A stretch of DNA of 64,000 nucleotides from the NCBI RefSeq assembly GCF_003340495.1, contig NZ_QASA01000001.1, forward strand, positions 3,720,001 through 3,784,000. Reading direction: 5' to 3'. A program made the translations under genes and the position numbers. Origin of the DNA: Adhaeribacter pallidiroseus (lineage in GTDB: Bacteria > Bacteroidota > Bacteroidia > Cytophagales > Hymenobacteraceae). Of this stretch, positions 16,594 to 25,134 are shown one piece after another. Each line of letters starts with the position of its first letter. Position 1 is the stretch's first letter. Under the pieces are notes generated by a model. The model was not told the origin of the DNA, did no database searches, and worked only from the letters and a program-made list of their open reading frames with translations.

Positions 16594-18735
16594 ATGCCTA
16601 TTAAGAAATTTTACTTTGTTTTATTTTTAATCTGGTTCGGGTATTTACCGCCAAGTTTGGCGCAAAACTCGTTTTTAAAAGACGTGGTTTTAAAAGTAGA
16701 TACCGCGGTTTACAGCCGAAATCAGAACACCATTTACGCCAACGGCGAACCGCAACTAGCTTTTACGTACGACAACGACGATGAAATTGCCGAGGTAAAC
16801 CTGTACCCGGTAAACATGGCGGCCATTTATAATCTTTCTTTGGCAGCTTCGGCCGATTACGATTTAATGGATTCGGTGGTAAACGTGAACAACCAGTACT
16901 TTAAAGTAAAGGTTAAATTTAAAAATCTGACTGCTGCTCAATTTCTCAACTTTACTTTTTCCATACAAGACACTACCACGGCGCCGCCCCGCGTCGAAAT
17001 TCAAAAATTGTTTCCGGTTACTAATACTACCGTGCAGTTTGCCAGAAACGATACCGAGTTATACGTGGGTGAAGAAAAAATTTTTGAACTAACCACCAAC
17101 AACCTCAAAAATATAAGACTACAAACCGATTGGGTAAAAAGCGATGGGTTGGATTACCGCTTATCCGAAAGTAACGGCCTGTTGCGGCTGCACGTAATGC
17201 CCAATGCCCTCGGTGCCCGCACCTTAAAACTGCCGCTGCAAACCAACAAACCTTCATTAAATAATTACCGCAAACCGCAATACCTTTTACCACTCCTGCA
17301 AAAAACGTTTACAGTTAAAGCCAGCCGGCTTAAATTTATAAACATTGATAAAAAAGAAATTACCGCCGACGAAGTTACGCGCACCAAGGGCGTGGAGGTA
17401 ATGATTGACAACAATTGGGCGATAAACTTACAAAAGACTTACCGCATCGAAGACCAGGAACAACCCGGCGGCGTGTTAATTGCCGAATTATTTACCCGCA
17501 ATACCGTAACCAATAACCGGGTACTTTGCTGGCTGCGCGTATACAACTTTCACCGGATTTCCGAAGGCTATTTGTACCTAAAAGACGGCGACCAGACTAA
17601 ATTCATTACTAACTTTTCCATTACGCCGAAGGCTGCTATTAAAAACATTCAGGTTTTGCACGAAGGCGGCGACTGGACCAGCAACCTTACCGTAAACCCC
17701 GGCGAAACGATTAACCTGCGCATCGAGGGCGAAGGTTTGCACAAAGCCCGCTTTCAGTTCGACGACCTTACCGATATTACCTCCGATTCTTCGCTGCGCA
17801 CCGAAACTGCTTTAATTTATAAGTTAAAAGTGCCTCTAAACATTAAACGGAAAAGAATCGGCATTTACAACCGGGCAGCCATTACCAGTTATTCGTTAAT
17901 CGTACGCGAATACCAGCGCCCGCGCTCCTTCGATTTTATCTCGATTAATTACGGCGATCAAACCCGCGCGGTAGCATCGTTGTTGGATGGGCCTTTATTC
18001 TACGACCACGTTTTAAAAGACGTTGTTTTTTCGTTTAACCCCAGTATAATTGATCAGGAGGCAACCTTGTATGGCCGCCAGTATTTAAACCTGGATGTAC
18101 GGGTAACCAACAGCCGGAACGAATTAATTGACCAGCGCCGCATCGAAGATATTGTAATTTGCCCCGGCGAAAACTCCCCGCGGTATGCTTTTTACGGCGG
18201 CAAAGATTGCCTGCTCGGTGATATAAGTTTAAACAACATTCTGGGCCGCAAAACCTACGATTTAGACGAATGGTCGCGGCTCGAGATAACCATCCGGCAC
18301 GATAAAGACAAATACGGCGACGAGGGCATTGTGAAGAAAATAGACCTGGTACTCCGGCGCCGGACCAAGTTTGATATTGATGTATCGTTTCCGGCGGGTT
18401 TGCTCGTAAAAAAACAAGGGGAAGCCGGTTACGGCGATTTAGGCGGTATTTCTATGGCGATGATTGCGCAGATGAGTTTTTACCATCCCGAAAAAATTGC
18501 CCGCTACCGGCCCTATAAAGTAGGCGCGGGTTTTCTGGCGCTGAATGCGTTTAACTTTAGCAGCAGCCCCGACGTGGACCGCGACATTGGTGCCGTTATT
18601 ATTGGGGCGCTTTACCCAACTACCCGCGATACCAAACTTACTTTTCCGCTGTATTTGGGCGGCGGTTATTTTATTTCGAAAAAAACCGATCCGTGGTTTT
18701 ATTTCCTGGGTCCGGGCATCCGGGTGCGGTTTTAA
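16594..18735 (+). CDS. Large secreted protein of unknown function
   Basis: A 713-aa protein with a clear signal peptide (FYFVLFLIWFGYLPPSLAQ, about 6-24). The body is rich in beta-strands with several Ig-like-sized segments. No cysteine-rich or enzymatic motif is visible. The final 130 residues (GDLGGISMAMIAQMSFY, YKVGAGFLALNAFNF, LTFPLYLGGGYFISKK, WFYFLGPGIRVRF) have the glycine/aromatic strand pattern and terminal Phe of an outer-membrane barrel end. It is probably an outer-membrane or surface protein. I do not recognise the family. It stands alone on the plus strand with a 248-bp leader region. Confidence 0.75.
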   Translation: MPIKKFYFVLFLIWFGYLPPSLAQNSFLKDVVLKVDTAVYSRNQNTIYANGEPQLAFTYDNDDEIAEVNLYPVNMAAIYNLSLAASADYDLMDSVVNVNNQYFKVKVKFKNLTAAQFLNFTFSIQDTTTAPPRVEIQKLFPVTNTTVQFARNDTELYVGEEKIFELTTNNLKNIRLQTDWVKSDGLDYRLSESNGLLRLHVMPNALGARTLKLPLQTNKPSLNNYRKPQYLLPLLQKTFTVKASRLKFINIDKKEITADEVTRTKGVEVMIDNNWAINLQKTYRIEDQEQPGGVLIAELFTRNTVTNNRVLCWLRVYNFHRISEGYLYLKDGDQTKFITNFSITPKAAIKNIQVLHEGGDWTSNLTVNPGETINLRIEGEGLHKARFQFDDLTDITSDSSLRTETALIYKLKVPLNIKRKRIGIYNRAAITSYSLIVREYQRPRSFDFISINYGDQTRAVASLLDGPLFYDHVLKDVVFSFNPSIIDQEATLYGRQYLNLDVRVTNSRNELIDQRRIEDIVICPGENSPRYAFYGGKDCLLGDISLNNILGRKTYDLDEWSRLEITIRHDKDKYGDEGIVKKIDLVLRRRTKFDIDVSFPAGLLVKKQGEAGYGDLGGISMAMIAQMSFYHPEKIARYRPYKVGAGFLALNAFNFSSSPDVDRDIGAVIIGALYPTTRDTKLTFPLYLGGGYFISKKTDPWFYFLGPGIRVRF

Positions 18736-18838
18736 ACATAGTTATAGCGGCAGACGGCCAATCATTAGTTTCAGGAACACGCATCTGTTTGCTCCTGTTT
18801 TTTAAATTTTTAATCTTTTACTTAACCTGGTTTTGCTT

Positions 18839-19210
18839 ATGCTTACTATTTTGGAGTTAAATCATGTGGCGCTGCACGTACAGGATGTAGCGGTTAGTTG
18901 TCGTTTTTACGGGGAACTGCTGGGGTTTCGTTCCTTGCCCCGCCCGGCTTTTGATTTTCCGGGGGCTTGGTTCGCCTTGGGTCCGCACCAGGAACTGCAT
19001 TTGATCGGCGACCGCGGCCAAGCCGTACACAGCCACCACCGGGGCAATCATTTTGCCTTAAAAGTACATTCTATTGCTCAAACCGAAGCTCATTTACGGG
19101 CAGTTGGCATTTCTTTCATGGGCCCGAAAAAACGCCCCGATGGCATGTGGCAAATTTTTCTGAACGACCCCGACGGCCATGTTCTGGAATTTACCGAATT
19201 ACCAAATTAA
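18839..19210 (+). CDS. VOC family protein (glyoxalase/dioxygenase superfamily)
   Basis: A 123-aa single VOC domain. It shows LELNHVALHVQDVAVSCRFYGELLGF (metal His9 in this numbering) and the second ligand region ELHLIGDRG. HHRGNHFALKV supplies another His, and the end FLNDPDGHVLEFTE supplies the Glu. Such domains bind a divalent metal and act as lyases, dioxygenases or fosfomycin-type transferases. The ATG at 18839 was preferred over the TTG at 18833. The substrate is unknown. Confidence 0.85.
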   Translation: MLTILELNHVALHVQDVAVSCRFYGELLGFRSLPRPAFDFPGAWFALGPHQELHLIGDRGQAVHSHHRGNHFALKVHSIAQTEAHLRAVGISFMGPKKRPDGMWQIFLNDPDGHVLEFTELPN

Positions 19211-19250
19211 AGAGTTGGTGGTTCGTAGTGGCGCGTTGTTGGTTGTGCGG
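19211..19250 (+). repeat. AAC/GTT-rich degenerate short repeat
   Basis: Directly after the VOC stop: GTTGGTGGTTCGTAG then GTTGTTGGTTG. This is the complement of the AAC-rich runs near trhO, prfB and the SDR gene. Confidence 0.35.
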
Positions 19251-19343
19251 GTACTACTTATTTAAAAAAATCACCCAGGTACTTTAGCCTATTCTTTTGA
19301 TTCATATTAATTCATTATACCGGTCTGCAAACCAATCTATTTT

Positions 19344-19688
19344 TTAAAATTTCGGCAAAAAATCTTCGCGAATGGGTGTGAAAGAATCTACTAATCTTAC
19401 GCTTTCGGTGAGTAGTTGAATGCTGTGTTTTTGGTTAGAGGGTACGTAAAACACGTCGCCGGCTTGTAAGCGGGCGGGCTCTTCCCCTTCTAAAAAAAAC
19501 AATACTTCGCCGGCGGCAACGTAGCAAGTTTGCTCGTGCGGGTGCGCGTGCATCGGATTGGGTTCGGTTTGCGGACCGTTAGCGAAATCAATGATTACCG
19601 TCATTAAATGTGGCGTGTACACCAAGCGGCGAGTAACGCCGGGTGCAATAATTTCTACGGCGGCAGTATGGTAGGTTTGTACGGGCAT
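19344..19688 (-). CDS. Cupin domain protein
   Basis: A 114-aa single-domain cupin. Motif 1 is HAHPHEQTCYVAAGEVLFFLEG (about 48-69; His/His/Glu metal ligands). Motif 2 is AGDVFYVPSNQKHSIQ (about 76-91; His). Most such proteins bind a metal and a small molecule, or act as sugar/acid isomerases or sensors. It is convergent with the VOC gene and has no partner gene. The ligand is unknown. Confidence 0.85.
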   Translation of the reverse strand: MPVQTYHTAAVEIIAPGVTRRLVYTPHLMTVIIDFANGPQTEPNPMHAHPHEQTCYVAAGEVLFFLEGEEPARLQAGDVFYVPSNQKHSIQLLTESVRLVDSFTPIREDFLPKF

Positions 19689-19899
19689 GCGTTTGCGAAA
19701 AATTTAAAAATTACAACTCTAAGGCGCTTAATAAAAGCTTATTACCAAATAATTGATATCTACGATGGGTTTTTGATTCTGGATAAAACCAAGAACCGTC
19801 ATTCGTAGTATCTATTTAAAGAATCAAATCAATTCCAGCATCTGGTTTGTAAATTAGTAGAATATATTTTTAATTTAGTATCCATTTTTACTCCTGTAC

Positions 19900-21207
19900 A
19901 TGCGCGCCTTTTTACGTCTTTCTTTTTGCTGTTTTTTATTAATTGGTATTTGGGGCCCGGCCTTAGCCTTCGAGGATGGCCTGAAAGCCTTGCAGAAGAA
20001 GAACTACGACAAAGCTCTCAGCATTTTTAACGAAGCCCTCGAAAAAAATCCCGATGATGTGGCGGCTTTGTACGGCCTGAGTAAACTGTTGAGCTTACCG
20101 GAATTTGCTTCGCACGATTTGGAAAAAGCTTACGTGCACATTATAAATGCCAAAGGAGCCTACCCGCAAGCAAACGAAAAAGTTAAAAAAAAGCTGCAAA
20201 AACAAAAAATAGACGAGCAAGCCCTTACCAACCTGCAAAACCAAATTGACTCCGTAACTTTTGTAGCGGTAGCGGAGAAAAAAAACATGGAAGCTTTGCA
20301 GGAATACCTGGACGTGCACAAAACCTCGCTTTTCTACGATAAGGCCGCCGAATTAAAAGAAGATCTGGCTTTTGAAGAAACCATCCGCGAAAATACCGAT
20401 AAAGCATACAGCGAATTTTTAAAAAAATACCCCAATTCGAAGAACAAAGAAGCCGTTAAAAAGAAGTACGATAAATTAATTTACACCAAAGCCACTGAAT
20501 CGAAAGACCACAAAGCCTATAAATTTTTCATCGATAATTACCCCGAAAGTCCGTACATCGATGAAGCCAAGCAAAAATACGAAGTGGCGCTTTTTAAACA
20601 TTTAACCGCCGACGACACCGAAACCAGTTACGAAGCCTACATTGCCAATTACCCGGACAGCAAATTTGTAAAAATTGCCGAAGACAGTATTTTCGCCAAA
20701 TACACGTCTTTTCCGTCAATTCCGGAGTACGAGCGTTACATTCAGCGCTACCCGAAAAGTAAAAAAATCTACGAAGCCTGGAATAAGATTTATATTTTAT
20801 ACACCGATAGCGGCGACCCCGAAGTTTATACCCAGTTTTTAACCAAATATCCGGATTACCCTTACAAAAACGACGTGCAAAACGATGTGGAATTAGCTAC
20901 TTTCGGGTTAAACATGCTTCTGAACAATTTCCAAGGCTTTCAGGACGACCAGGTGGACGCTTATTTAAAATTAGCGGCTCCCACCGATCAGGCTTTAAAA
21001 GTATTACTGTTAAAAGTACAGCCTTTGCTGGCGGCCAATCAACGCCAGAAAGCCATTGATGTGCTGGAACTCCATCGAGCCGAATTTCAAAACAAAGGGT
21101 ATAAAATCGATAAGGCCATTGCTACCATTAAACAAGGTGCTAAAACCTTAGTTTCGGATAAAGTAACCTTACGGGCCGGAGCAGCCAATAAATCGGCCAA
21201 AGAGTAA
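19900..21207 (+). CDS. Secreted/periplasmic TPR-type repeat protein
   Basis: A 435-aa protein with a signal peptide (LSFCCFLLIGIWGPALAF, about 7-24) followed by a TPR (GLKALQKKNYDKALSIFNEA, about 27-46, then NPDDVAALYGL). From about 150 to 350 there are at least five degenerate repeats of 40-50 residues, each ending in YPxS-type motifs (FLKKYPNSK, FIDNYPESP, YIANYPDSK, YIQRYPKSK, FLTKYPDYP). This layout recalls TolA-binding/YbgF or BamD-like TPR scaffolds of the periplasm. The exact role is unknown. It is a single gene. Confidence 0.75.
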   Translation: MRAFLRLSFCCFLLIGIWGPALAFEDGLKALQKKNYDKALSIFNEALEKNPDDVAALYGLSKLLSLPEFASHDLEKAYVHIINAKGAYPQANEKVKKKLQKQKIDEQALTNLQNQIDSVTFVAVAEKKNMEALQEYLDVHKTSLFYDKAAELKEDLAFEETIRENTDKAYSEFLKKYPNSKNKEAVKKKYDKLIYTKATESKDHKAYKFFIDNYPESPYIDEAKQKYEVALFKHLTADDTETSYEAYIANYPDSKFVKIAEDSIFAKYTSFPSIPEYERYIQRYPKSKKIYEAWNKIYILYTDSGDPEVYTQFLTKYPDYPYKNDVQNDVELATFGLNMLLNNFQGFQDDQVDAYLKLAAPTDQALKVLLLKVQPLLAANQRQKAIDVLELHRAEFQNKGYKIDKAIATIKQGAKTLVSDKVTLRAGAANKSAKE

Positions 21208-21334
21208 TGCTTCCCTAATCCATTTCAAGTACTTTTCTTTATTTTTTTAAAATTACGCCGGCTGGTTCGGGCATAATTAAAAATAAAGACCATCGGGTTA
21301 GCTGTTTTTTCGTAAACGATTAAAAAGCCATATT

Positions 21335-21577
21335 ATGGAAACGAATAAAACCGAACCAATACAACCACCCCTTGATAACGATGCTATTACGAATGCCGAC
21401 GAAAGCAATGTAATCGCGAACAACAATCCGGATCCGTTGCCCAGCCAACAAACCGACGCGGATATTTTTGATCAGGAATACGAAGGCAAAGAAGAAGCAG
21501 GCAATGTTGGCGCCGAAAACGAGTGGGATGCGGAACAGCTGGATGGCAGCACCGCAAACAACCTACGAACAAAATAA
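21335..21577 (+). CDS. Small acidic, probably disordered protein
   Basis: An 80-aa protein rich in Asp, Glu, Asn and Gln (DADIFDQEYEGKEEAG, ENEWDAEQLDGSTANN) with no hydrophobic core, cysteine or signal peptide. It has its own leader and a downstream hairpin. It resembles the 59-aa acidic protein at 5487 in style only. The function is unknown. Confidence 0.6.
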   Translation: METNKTEPIQPPLDNDAITNADESNVIANNNPDPLPSQQTDADIFDQEYEGKEEAGNVGAENEWDAEQLDGSTANNLRTK

Positions 21578-21634
21578 AACAAGCGCAGTTTAATTTTTCT
21601 TTGCTCCGGCCTTAAAACAAGTACCAGCCAGTTT

Positions 21635-21673
21635 AAGGTTGGTTATTTGTACTGGCCAACCTTGGCGGTTTTT
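21635..21673 (+). terminator. Terminator after the acidic protein gene
   Basis: AAGGTTGG (21635-21642) pairs with CCAACCTT (21656-21663), followed by GGCGGTTTTTT. An overlapping alternative pairing (ACCAGCCAGT upstream with ACTGGCC) is possible. Confidence 0.6.
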
Positions 21674-21710
21674 TAAAATTTGTTTAAATCCCCGTCCTTA
21701 CTTTACGCGA

Positions 21711-21718
21711 TAATTTTG
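21711..21718 (+). promoter_or_regulatory. Candidate -7 box upstream of the structured spacer
   Basis: TAATTTTG matches TAnnTTTG. There is no well-placed TTG at -33. It would start transcription near 21725, about 350 nt before the lipoprotein ATG and just before the structured stretch at 21765-21830. Confidence 0.4.
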
Positions 21719-21764
21719 TACAAGTATTGCTTTTAAACATTCCTGTCTTTACTAATACTGTTCC

Positions 21765-21840
21765 CTAAATTTCTGCTAGCCCTATGCCGTTCGGGTAGGT
21801 GTTTTACGCAGTTATCAGGAACTAAGCAACCCTGGTGGTT
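21765..21840 (+). ncRNA. Possible structured RNA in a long leader, identity unknown
   Basis: A compact GC-richer block within AT-rich spacer. A hairpin CCTATGCC-GTTC-GGGTAGG (21781-21799) has a GTTC tetraloop and one bulge. It is followed by TTATCAGGAACTAAGCAACC, where CAGG can pair with CCTG. The second part faintly recalls the SRP RNA core (TCAGG...AGCA), but the GGAAGGA apical element is absent, so I do not call it SRP RNA. It may be a small RNA or a leader element of the lipoprotein gene. Confidence 0.3.
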
Positions 21841-21957
21841 AAACTCATTTCTTGGTAAAATCTAAAACAAGTAAAGTAAACGTTTTACCTCACTATTTTA
21901 TTTTCTAAACTCTTCAATATTAAAAATTTTACATTTTATTTACAATAATTAATATTT

Positions 21958-21998
21958 ATGAAGTAAAAATACCGTGGTTGGCATGGTTTTTACTTCAT
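21958..21998. repeat. Long inverted repeat upstream of the lipoprotein gene
   Basis: A perfect 12-bp stem (ATGAAGTAAAAA at 21958-21969, TTTTTACTTCAT at 21987-21998) with an inner CCGTG/CATGG arm. It lies 80 bp before the lipoprotein ATG and is not followed by a T-run, so it could be an operator, a leader hairpin or an attenuator. Confidence 0.5.
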
Positions 21999-22077
21999 AT
22001 AATAAAAAAACTATATGCCATTGGTGCTGCTTTTAGTGCGGATGGTGATTCTATTTATTACCTAAATTAAAACATTT

Positions 22078-22569
22078 ATGAAAAATTTATTTTCTGTTCT
22101 CACCCTTTTGACTTTACTGGTATTTGGCGGCTGCAAAAAAGAGGATGACGTAAAACCTATTCCCACCGGCGATATTGATTTAGGTGTTTATAAAAACACC
22201 CTGGATCCGGCTACGGGCAAAACTACCCGCGAAGCCGTTCAATGCACCATCTGGATGTGGAAAACGGATGACCGCAATTTAGATTTAGCGGCTTCCGGAT
22301 CAGAGATTTACCTGGGACGGATTTTAGATAAAAATACCAACAAATACGTGAGTGCCGAATATGGCGCCATTGGTATTAACATGAAAGAAAAAGTAGTAAC
22401 GGGCAAATACCTGGTTTATGTTTTTATTAATAAGTCCGATCAAAAAGGCAGCCAGGCTTATTCTTACACCAACGTAGAAATCAAAGAAGATAAAAAGGTA
22501 AGTATCCGGAAAACCTTTAGCCCCGATATTAACACCTTGCAGTACGAAGAATGGAATACAAACAAATAA
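22078..22569 (+). CDS. Small lipoprotein of unknown function
   Basis: A 163-aa protein with a type II signal (FSVLTLLTLLVFGGC, lipidated Cys19 followed by KKEDD). The mature part has about eight beta-strands (AVQCTIWMWKTDD, GSEIYLGRILD, GKYLVYVFIN, SYTNVEIKEDKKVSI), compatible with a small beta-sandwich on the periplasmic or outer surface. It is monocistronic, with a long leader containing the inverted repeat above. No family was recognised. Confidence 0.72.
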   Translation: MKNLFSVLTLLTLLVFGGCKKEDDVKPIPTGDIDLGVYKNTLDPATGKTTREAVQCTIWMWKTDDRNLDLAASGSEIYLGRILDKNTNKYVSAEYGAIGINMKEKVVTGKYLVYVFINKSDQKGSQAYSYTNVEIKEDKKVSIRKTFSPDINTLQYEEWNTNK

Positions 22570-22588
22570 AAGTAAAAATGGCAACGGT

Positions 22589-22620
22589 AAAAAGGTAGAT
22601 TAACTAATCTACCTTTTTTT
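22589..22620 (+). terminator. Terminator of the lipoprotein gene
   Basis: AAAAGGTAGATTA (22590-22602) pairs with TAATCTACCTTTT, followed by a T7 run, 20 bp after the stop. Confidence 0.85.
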
Positions 22621-22784
22621 ATTGTACCTTGCCGCCCGTTAGGTTTAGAATTCCCGAAAATGAACCAAACGGACAAAACAAAGCTTATGAGTTAGACCAC
22701 CACGAGTCCTCTCTTTTTTACCAATAGAATACTACCCATTAGCCGGAATTTTAAAATCAAATCCGGCTTATTAAAAACACAAGA

Positions 22785-24044
22785 ATGTTATTTACGGATT
22801 TACAAATAATTGAGCCTATTTTAAAAGCTCTCCAAACCGAAGGATACACCCATCCTACCCCTATCCAGGAAAGATCGATCCCTATTTTATTAAACAAACA
22901 CGATTTATTAGGTTGTGCCCAAACCGGAACCGGTAAAACGGCCGCCTTTGCCATACCTATTATACAATTGTTGCATAACCAACAAACCCCGAGTAAAAGT
23001 TACCGGCCCATCAAAGCCTTAATTTTAACGCCTACCCGGGAATTAGCTATTCAGATTGACGAAAGTTTTGGCGCTTACGGCAAGTATACCAACTTGCGGC
23101 ACCGGGTAATCTTTGGCGGCGTGCCGCAAAAAGCCCAAACCGATGCTTTACGCGCTGGTGTAGATATCTTAATTGCGACTCCGGGCCGGTTGCTCGATTT
23201 AATGAACCAGGGCTTTGTTAGTTTACAGCATTTAACCATGTTCGTGCTGGACGAAGCCGACCGCATGCTGGATATGGGTTTTGTGCACGATGTGAAAAAG
23301 ATTATAACGAAACTGCCTACTAAACGGCAATCATTATTCTTTTCGGCTACCATGCCGCCCGAAATTGTAAAACTAGCTGATACCATTTTGGTAAATCCGG
23401 TAAAAGTAGAGGTAACTCCGGTTTCATCTACCGCTAATACCATTGAACAGGCGGTTTATTACGTCGAGAAAAACGATAAAAAGCCTTTGTTGCTGCATCT
23501 GTTGGCTGACTCTTCTATCGAGACGGCTTTAATCTTCACCCGCACCAAACACGGTGCCGACCGGGTAGCGAAAGATTTAAACCGGGCTGGTATTGGCGCG
23601 GAAGCTATTCACGGGAACAAATCGCAGAACGCGCGGCAACGGGCGCTAACTAATTTTAAAACCCGACAAACCCGGGTGTTGGTGGCTACCGATATTGCGG
23701 CCCGCGGCATCGATGTAGAAGAATTAACGCACGTTATAAATTTTGAATTACCGAACGTACCCGAAACCTACGTACACCGGATTGGCCGGACGGGCCGGGC
23801 GGGAGCCAACGGCATTGCCTGGTCGTTTTGCGACGCCGAAGAGCAAGCTTACCTGCGGGATATTAATAAACTAATTGCTAAAACCATTCCGGTAGTGCAC
23901 GATCATCCTTACCCAATGGTACCGCTTGCGCACACCACCGCCATCGCTTCGCCTGTTAAAAGTAATTTAAGTAACTCCAGAAATGCGGGAAATTTTAAAA
24001 AAGCACCGCGCCGGTGGGGCAATCCGGTTAAAGCCAAAAGTTAA
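22785..24044 (+). CDS. rhlE: DEAD-box RNA helicase, RhlE type
   Basis: A 419-aa helicase with all core motifs in order: Q motif [10 protein letters not shown], motif I AQTGTGKT (45-52), Ia PTRELAIQI, Ib TPGRLLD, II DEAD in [21 protein letters not shown] and [16 protein letters not shown]. Motif V is [11 protein letters not shown] and VI is [11 protein letters not shown] short basic tail ([15 protein letters not shown]) suits RNA binding. It likely unwinds structured RNA in ribosome assembly or mRNA turnover. RhlE assignment rests on length and the RMLDMGF motif; other DEAD-box subfamilies are possible. Confidence 0.9.
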   Translation: MLFTDLQIIEPILKALQTEGYTHPTPIQERSIPILLNKHDLLGCAQTGTGKTAAFAIPIIQLLHNQQTPSKSYRPIKALILTPTRELAIQIDESFGAYGKYTNLRHRVIFGGVPQKAQTDALRAGVDILIATPGRLLDLMNQGFVSLQHLTMFVLDEADRMLDMGFVHDVKKIITKLPTKRQSLFFSATMPPEIVKLADTILVNPVKVEVTPVSSTANTIEQAVYYVEKNDKKPLLLHLLADSSIETALIFTRTKHGADRVAKDLNRAGIGAEAIHGNKSQNARQRALTNFKTRQTRVLVATDIAARGIDVEELTHVINFELPNVPETYVHRIGRTGRAGANGIAWSFCDAEEQAYLRDINKLIAKTIPVVHDHPYPMVPLAHTTAIASPVKSNLSNSRNAGNFKKAPRRWGNPVKAKS

Positions 24045-24095
24045 CAATTCCAAAACAGATTCATCGAAAGTAATTCCGGTTTAAATCTATCTACA

Positions 24096-24126
24096 GCCGT
24101 CGTTGGGTTTTAACGACGGCTTTTTT
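24096..24126 (+). terminator. Terminator of the helicase gene
   Basis: GCCGTCGTT (24096-24104) and AACGACGGC (24112-24120) form a 9-bp GC-rich stem, followed by TTTTTT. Confidence 0.9.
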
Positions 24127-24259
24127 ATTGCCGGGGGTGAAAGTTCTGGCGGATTATGCGAGTAAAGTAGATTAGTCTTTAATTTTTTCGAGTAAGATCG
24201 CCATTTTTCGTTTGCTACCCTTATATTTAAAGGTTTGTGTACTTTTAACAACAACTGCT

Positions 24260-25096
24260 ATGAAAATCTATCGCCTTAAAACCGGCATTCTCATCGAGGA
24301 AGAGCAATCGTTTTATCTTTCGCAGGATACGGACTGGGACAAGTTTATAAATCAGGAAAATCTGTACCAAGAGCTAAACGAAGAAATCACCCGGCTTCGA
24401 CCGGAAACCAATGGGATACGGTTAATTGAAGAGGAATTATTGGTACCGATTGTGCGGCAGGAAATCTGGGCAGCGGGGGTAACGTACTACCGCAGCAAGA
24501 ACGCGCGCATGGAAGAATCGAAAGATGCCGGCGGGGGCGATTTTTACGATAAAGTATACGATGCCGAACGCCCGGAAATATTTTTTAAAGCTACCGCCGC
24601 TCGCACGGTAGGTCACTTAGGCACCGTGCACATCCGGCAGGATTCTACCTGGGACGTGCCGGAACCCGAATTAACCTTATTCATCAACAGCAAAGGCCAG
24701 ATTGCCGGTTACACCATCGGCAACGACATGAGCTCGCGCAGCATCGAAGGCGAAAACCCGTTGTACTTACCCCAGGCCAAGACTTATGATAACAGCGCGG
24801 CCATTGGCCCGTGTATATATCTCACCGATACCGAAATTAACAAAGACGGGAATATTACTTTAGAAATTGCCCGCAAAGAAAAAACAGTATTCTCGGATAC
24901 CATCAGCATCAACCAGATTAAACGTACGCACCAAGAACTGGTAGAATTTTTATTCCGGGAATGCAGTTTTAGTCACGGCGCTTATTTAATGACGGGTACG
25001 GGCATTGTACCTCCCAATGATTTTACTTTAAAGAGCGGCGACGAAATCCGGATCAGCATTGATCCGATTGGGACCTTAGTGAATTACGTACGGTAA
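24260..25096 (+). CDS. FAH-family 2-keto-3-deoxy-sugar-acid dehydratase
   Basis: A 278-aa protein of the fumarylacetoacetate hydrolase superfamily. WAAGVTYYRSKNARMEES opens the catalytic domain. The metal ligands fall in WDVPEPELTLFIN (E-x-E), and GYTIGNDMSSRSIEG and LPQAKTYDNSAAIGPCIY complete the signature. The ATG at 24260 (MKIYRLKTGILIEEE) is clearly right; the longer frame adds 16 unrelated residues. The gene is followed after 38 bp by an alpha-ketoglutarate semialdehyde dehydrogenase. That pairing is the Weimberg-type oxidative pentose route, in which an FAH enzyme (XylX type) dehydrates a 2-keto-3-deoxypentonate. Which pentonate is used cannot be told from sequence. Confidence 0.85.
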   Translation: MKIYRLKTGILIEEEQSFYLSQDTDWDKFINQENLYQELNEEITRLRPETNGIRLIEEELLVPIVRQEIWAAGVTYYRSKNARMEESKDAGGGDFYDKVYDAERPEIFFKATAARTVGHLGTVHIRQDSTWDVPEPELTLFINSKGQIAGYTIGNDMSSRSIEGENPLYLPQAKTYDNSAAIGPCIYLTDTEINKDGNITLEIARKEKTVFSDTISINQIKRTHQELVEFLFRECSFSHGAYLMTGTGIVPPNDFTLKSGDEIRISIDPIGTLVNYVR

Positions 25097-25134
25097 CCAG
25101 CTCCGAGGTTTAAATTTTAAAAAATTACGCAAGA

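Noticed and set aside
21781-21830. SRP RNA-like core (TCAGG...AGCAACC)
   Set aside because: The conserved apical GGAAGGA element and the expected pairing are missing; kept only as an unidentified structured RNA candidate.
22006-22068. Open frame reading AIGAAFSADGDSIYYLN before the lipoprotein gene
   Set aside because: It looks faintly like a protein C-terminus but is only about 20 codons, with no start and no upstream homologous reading.
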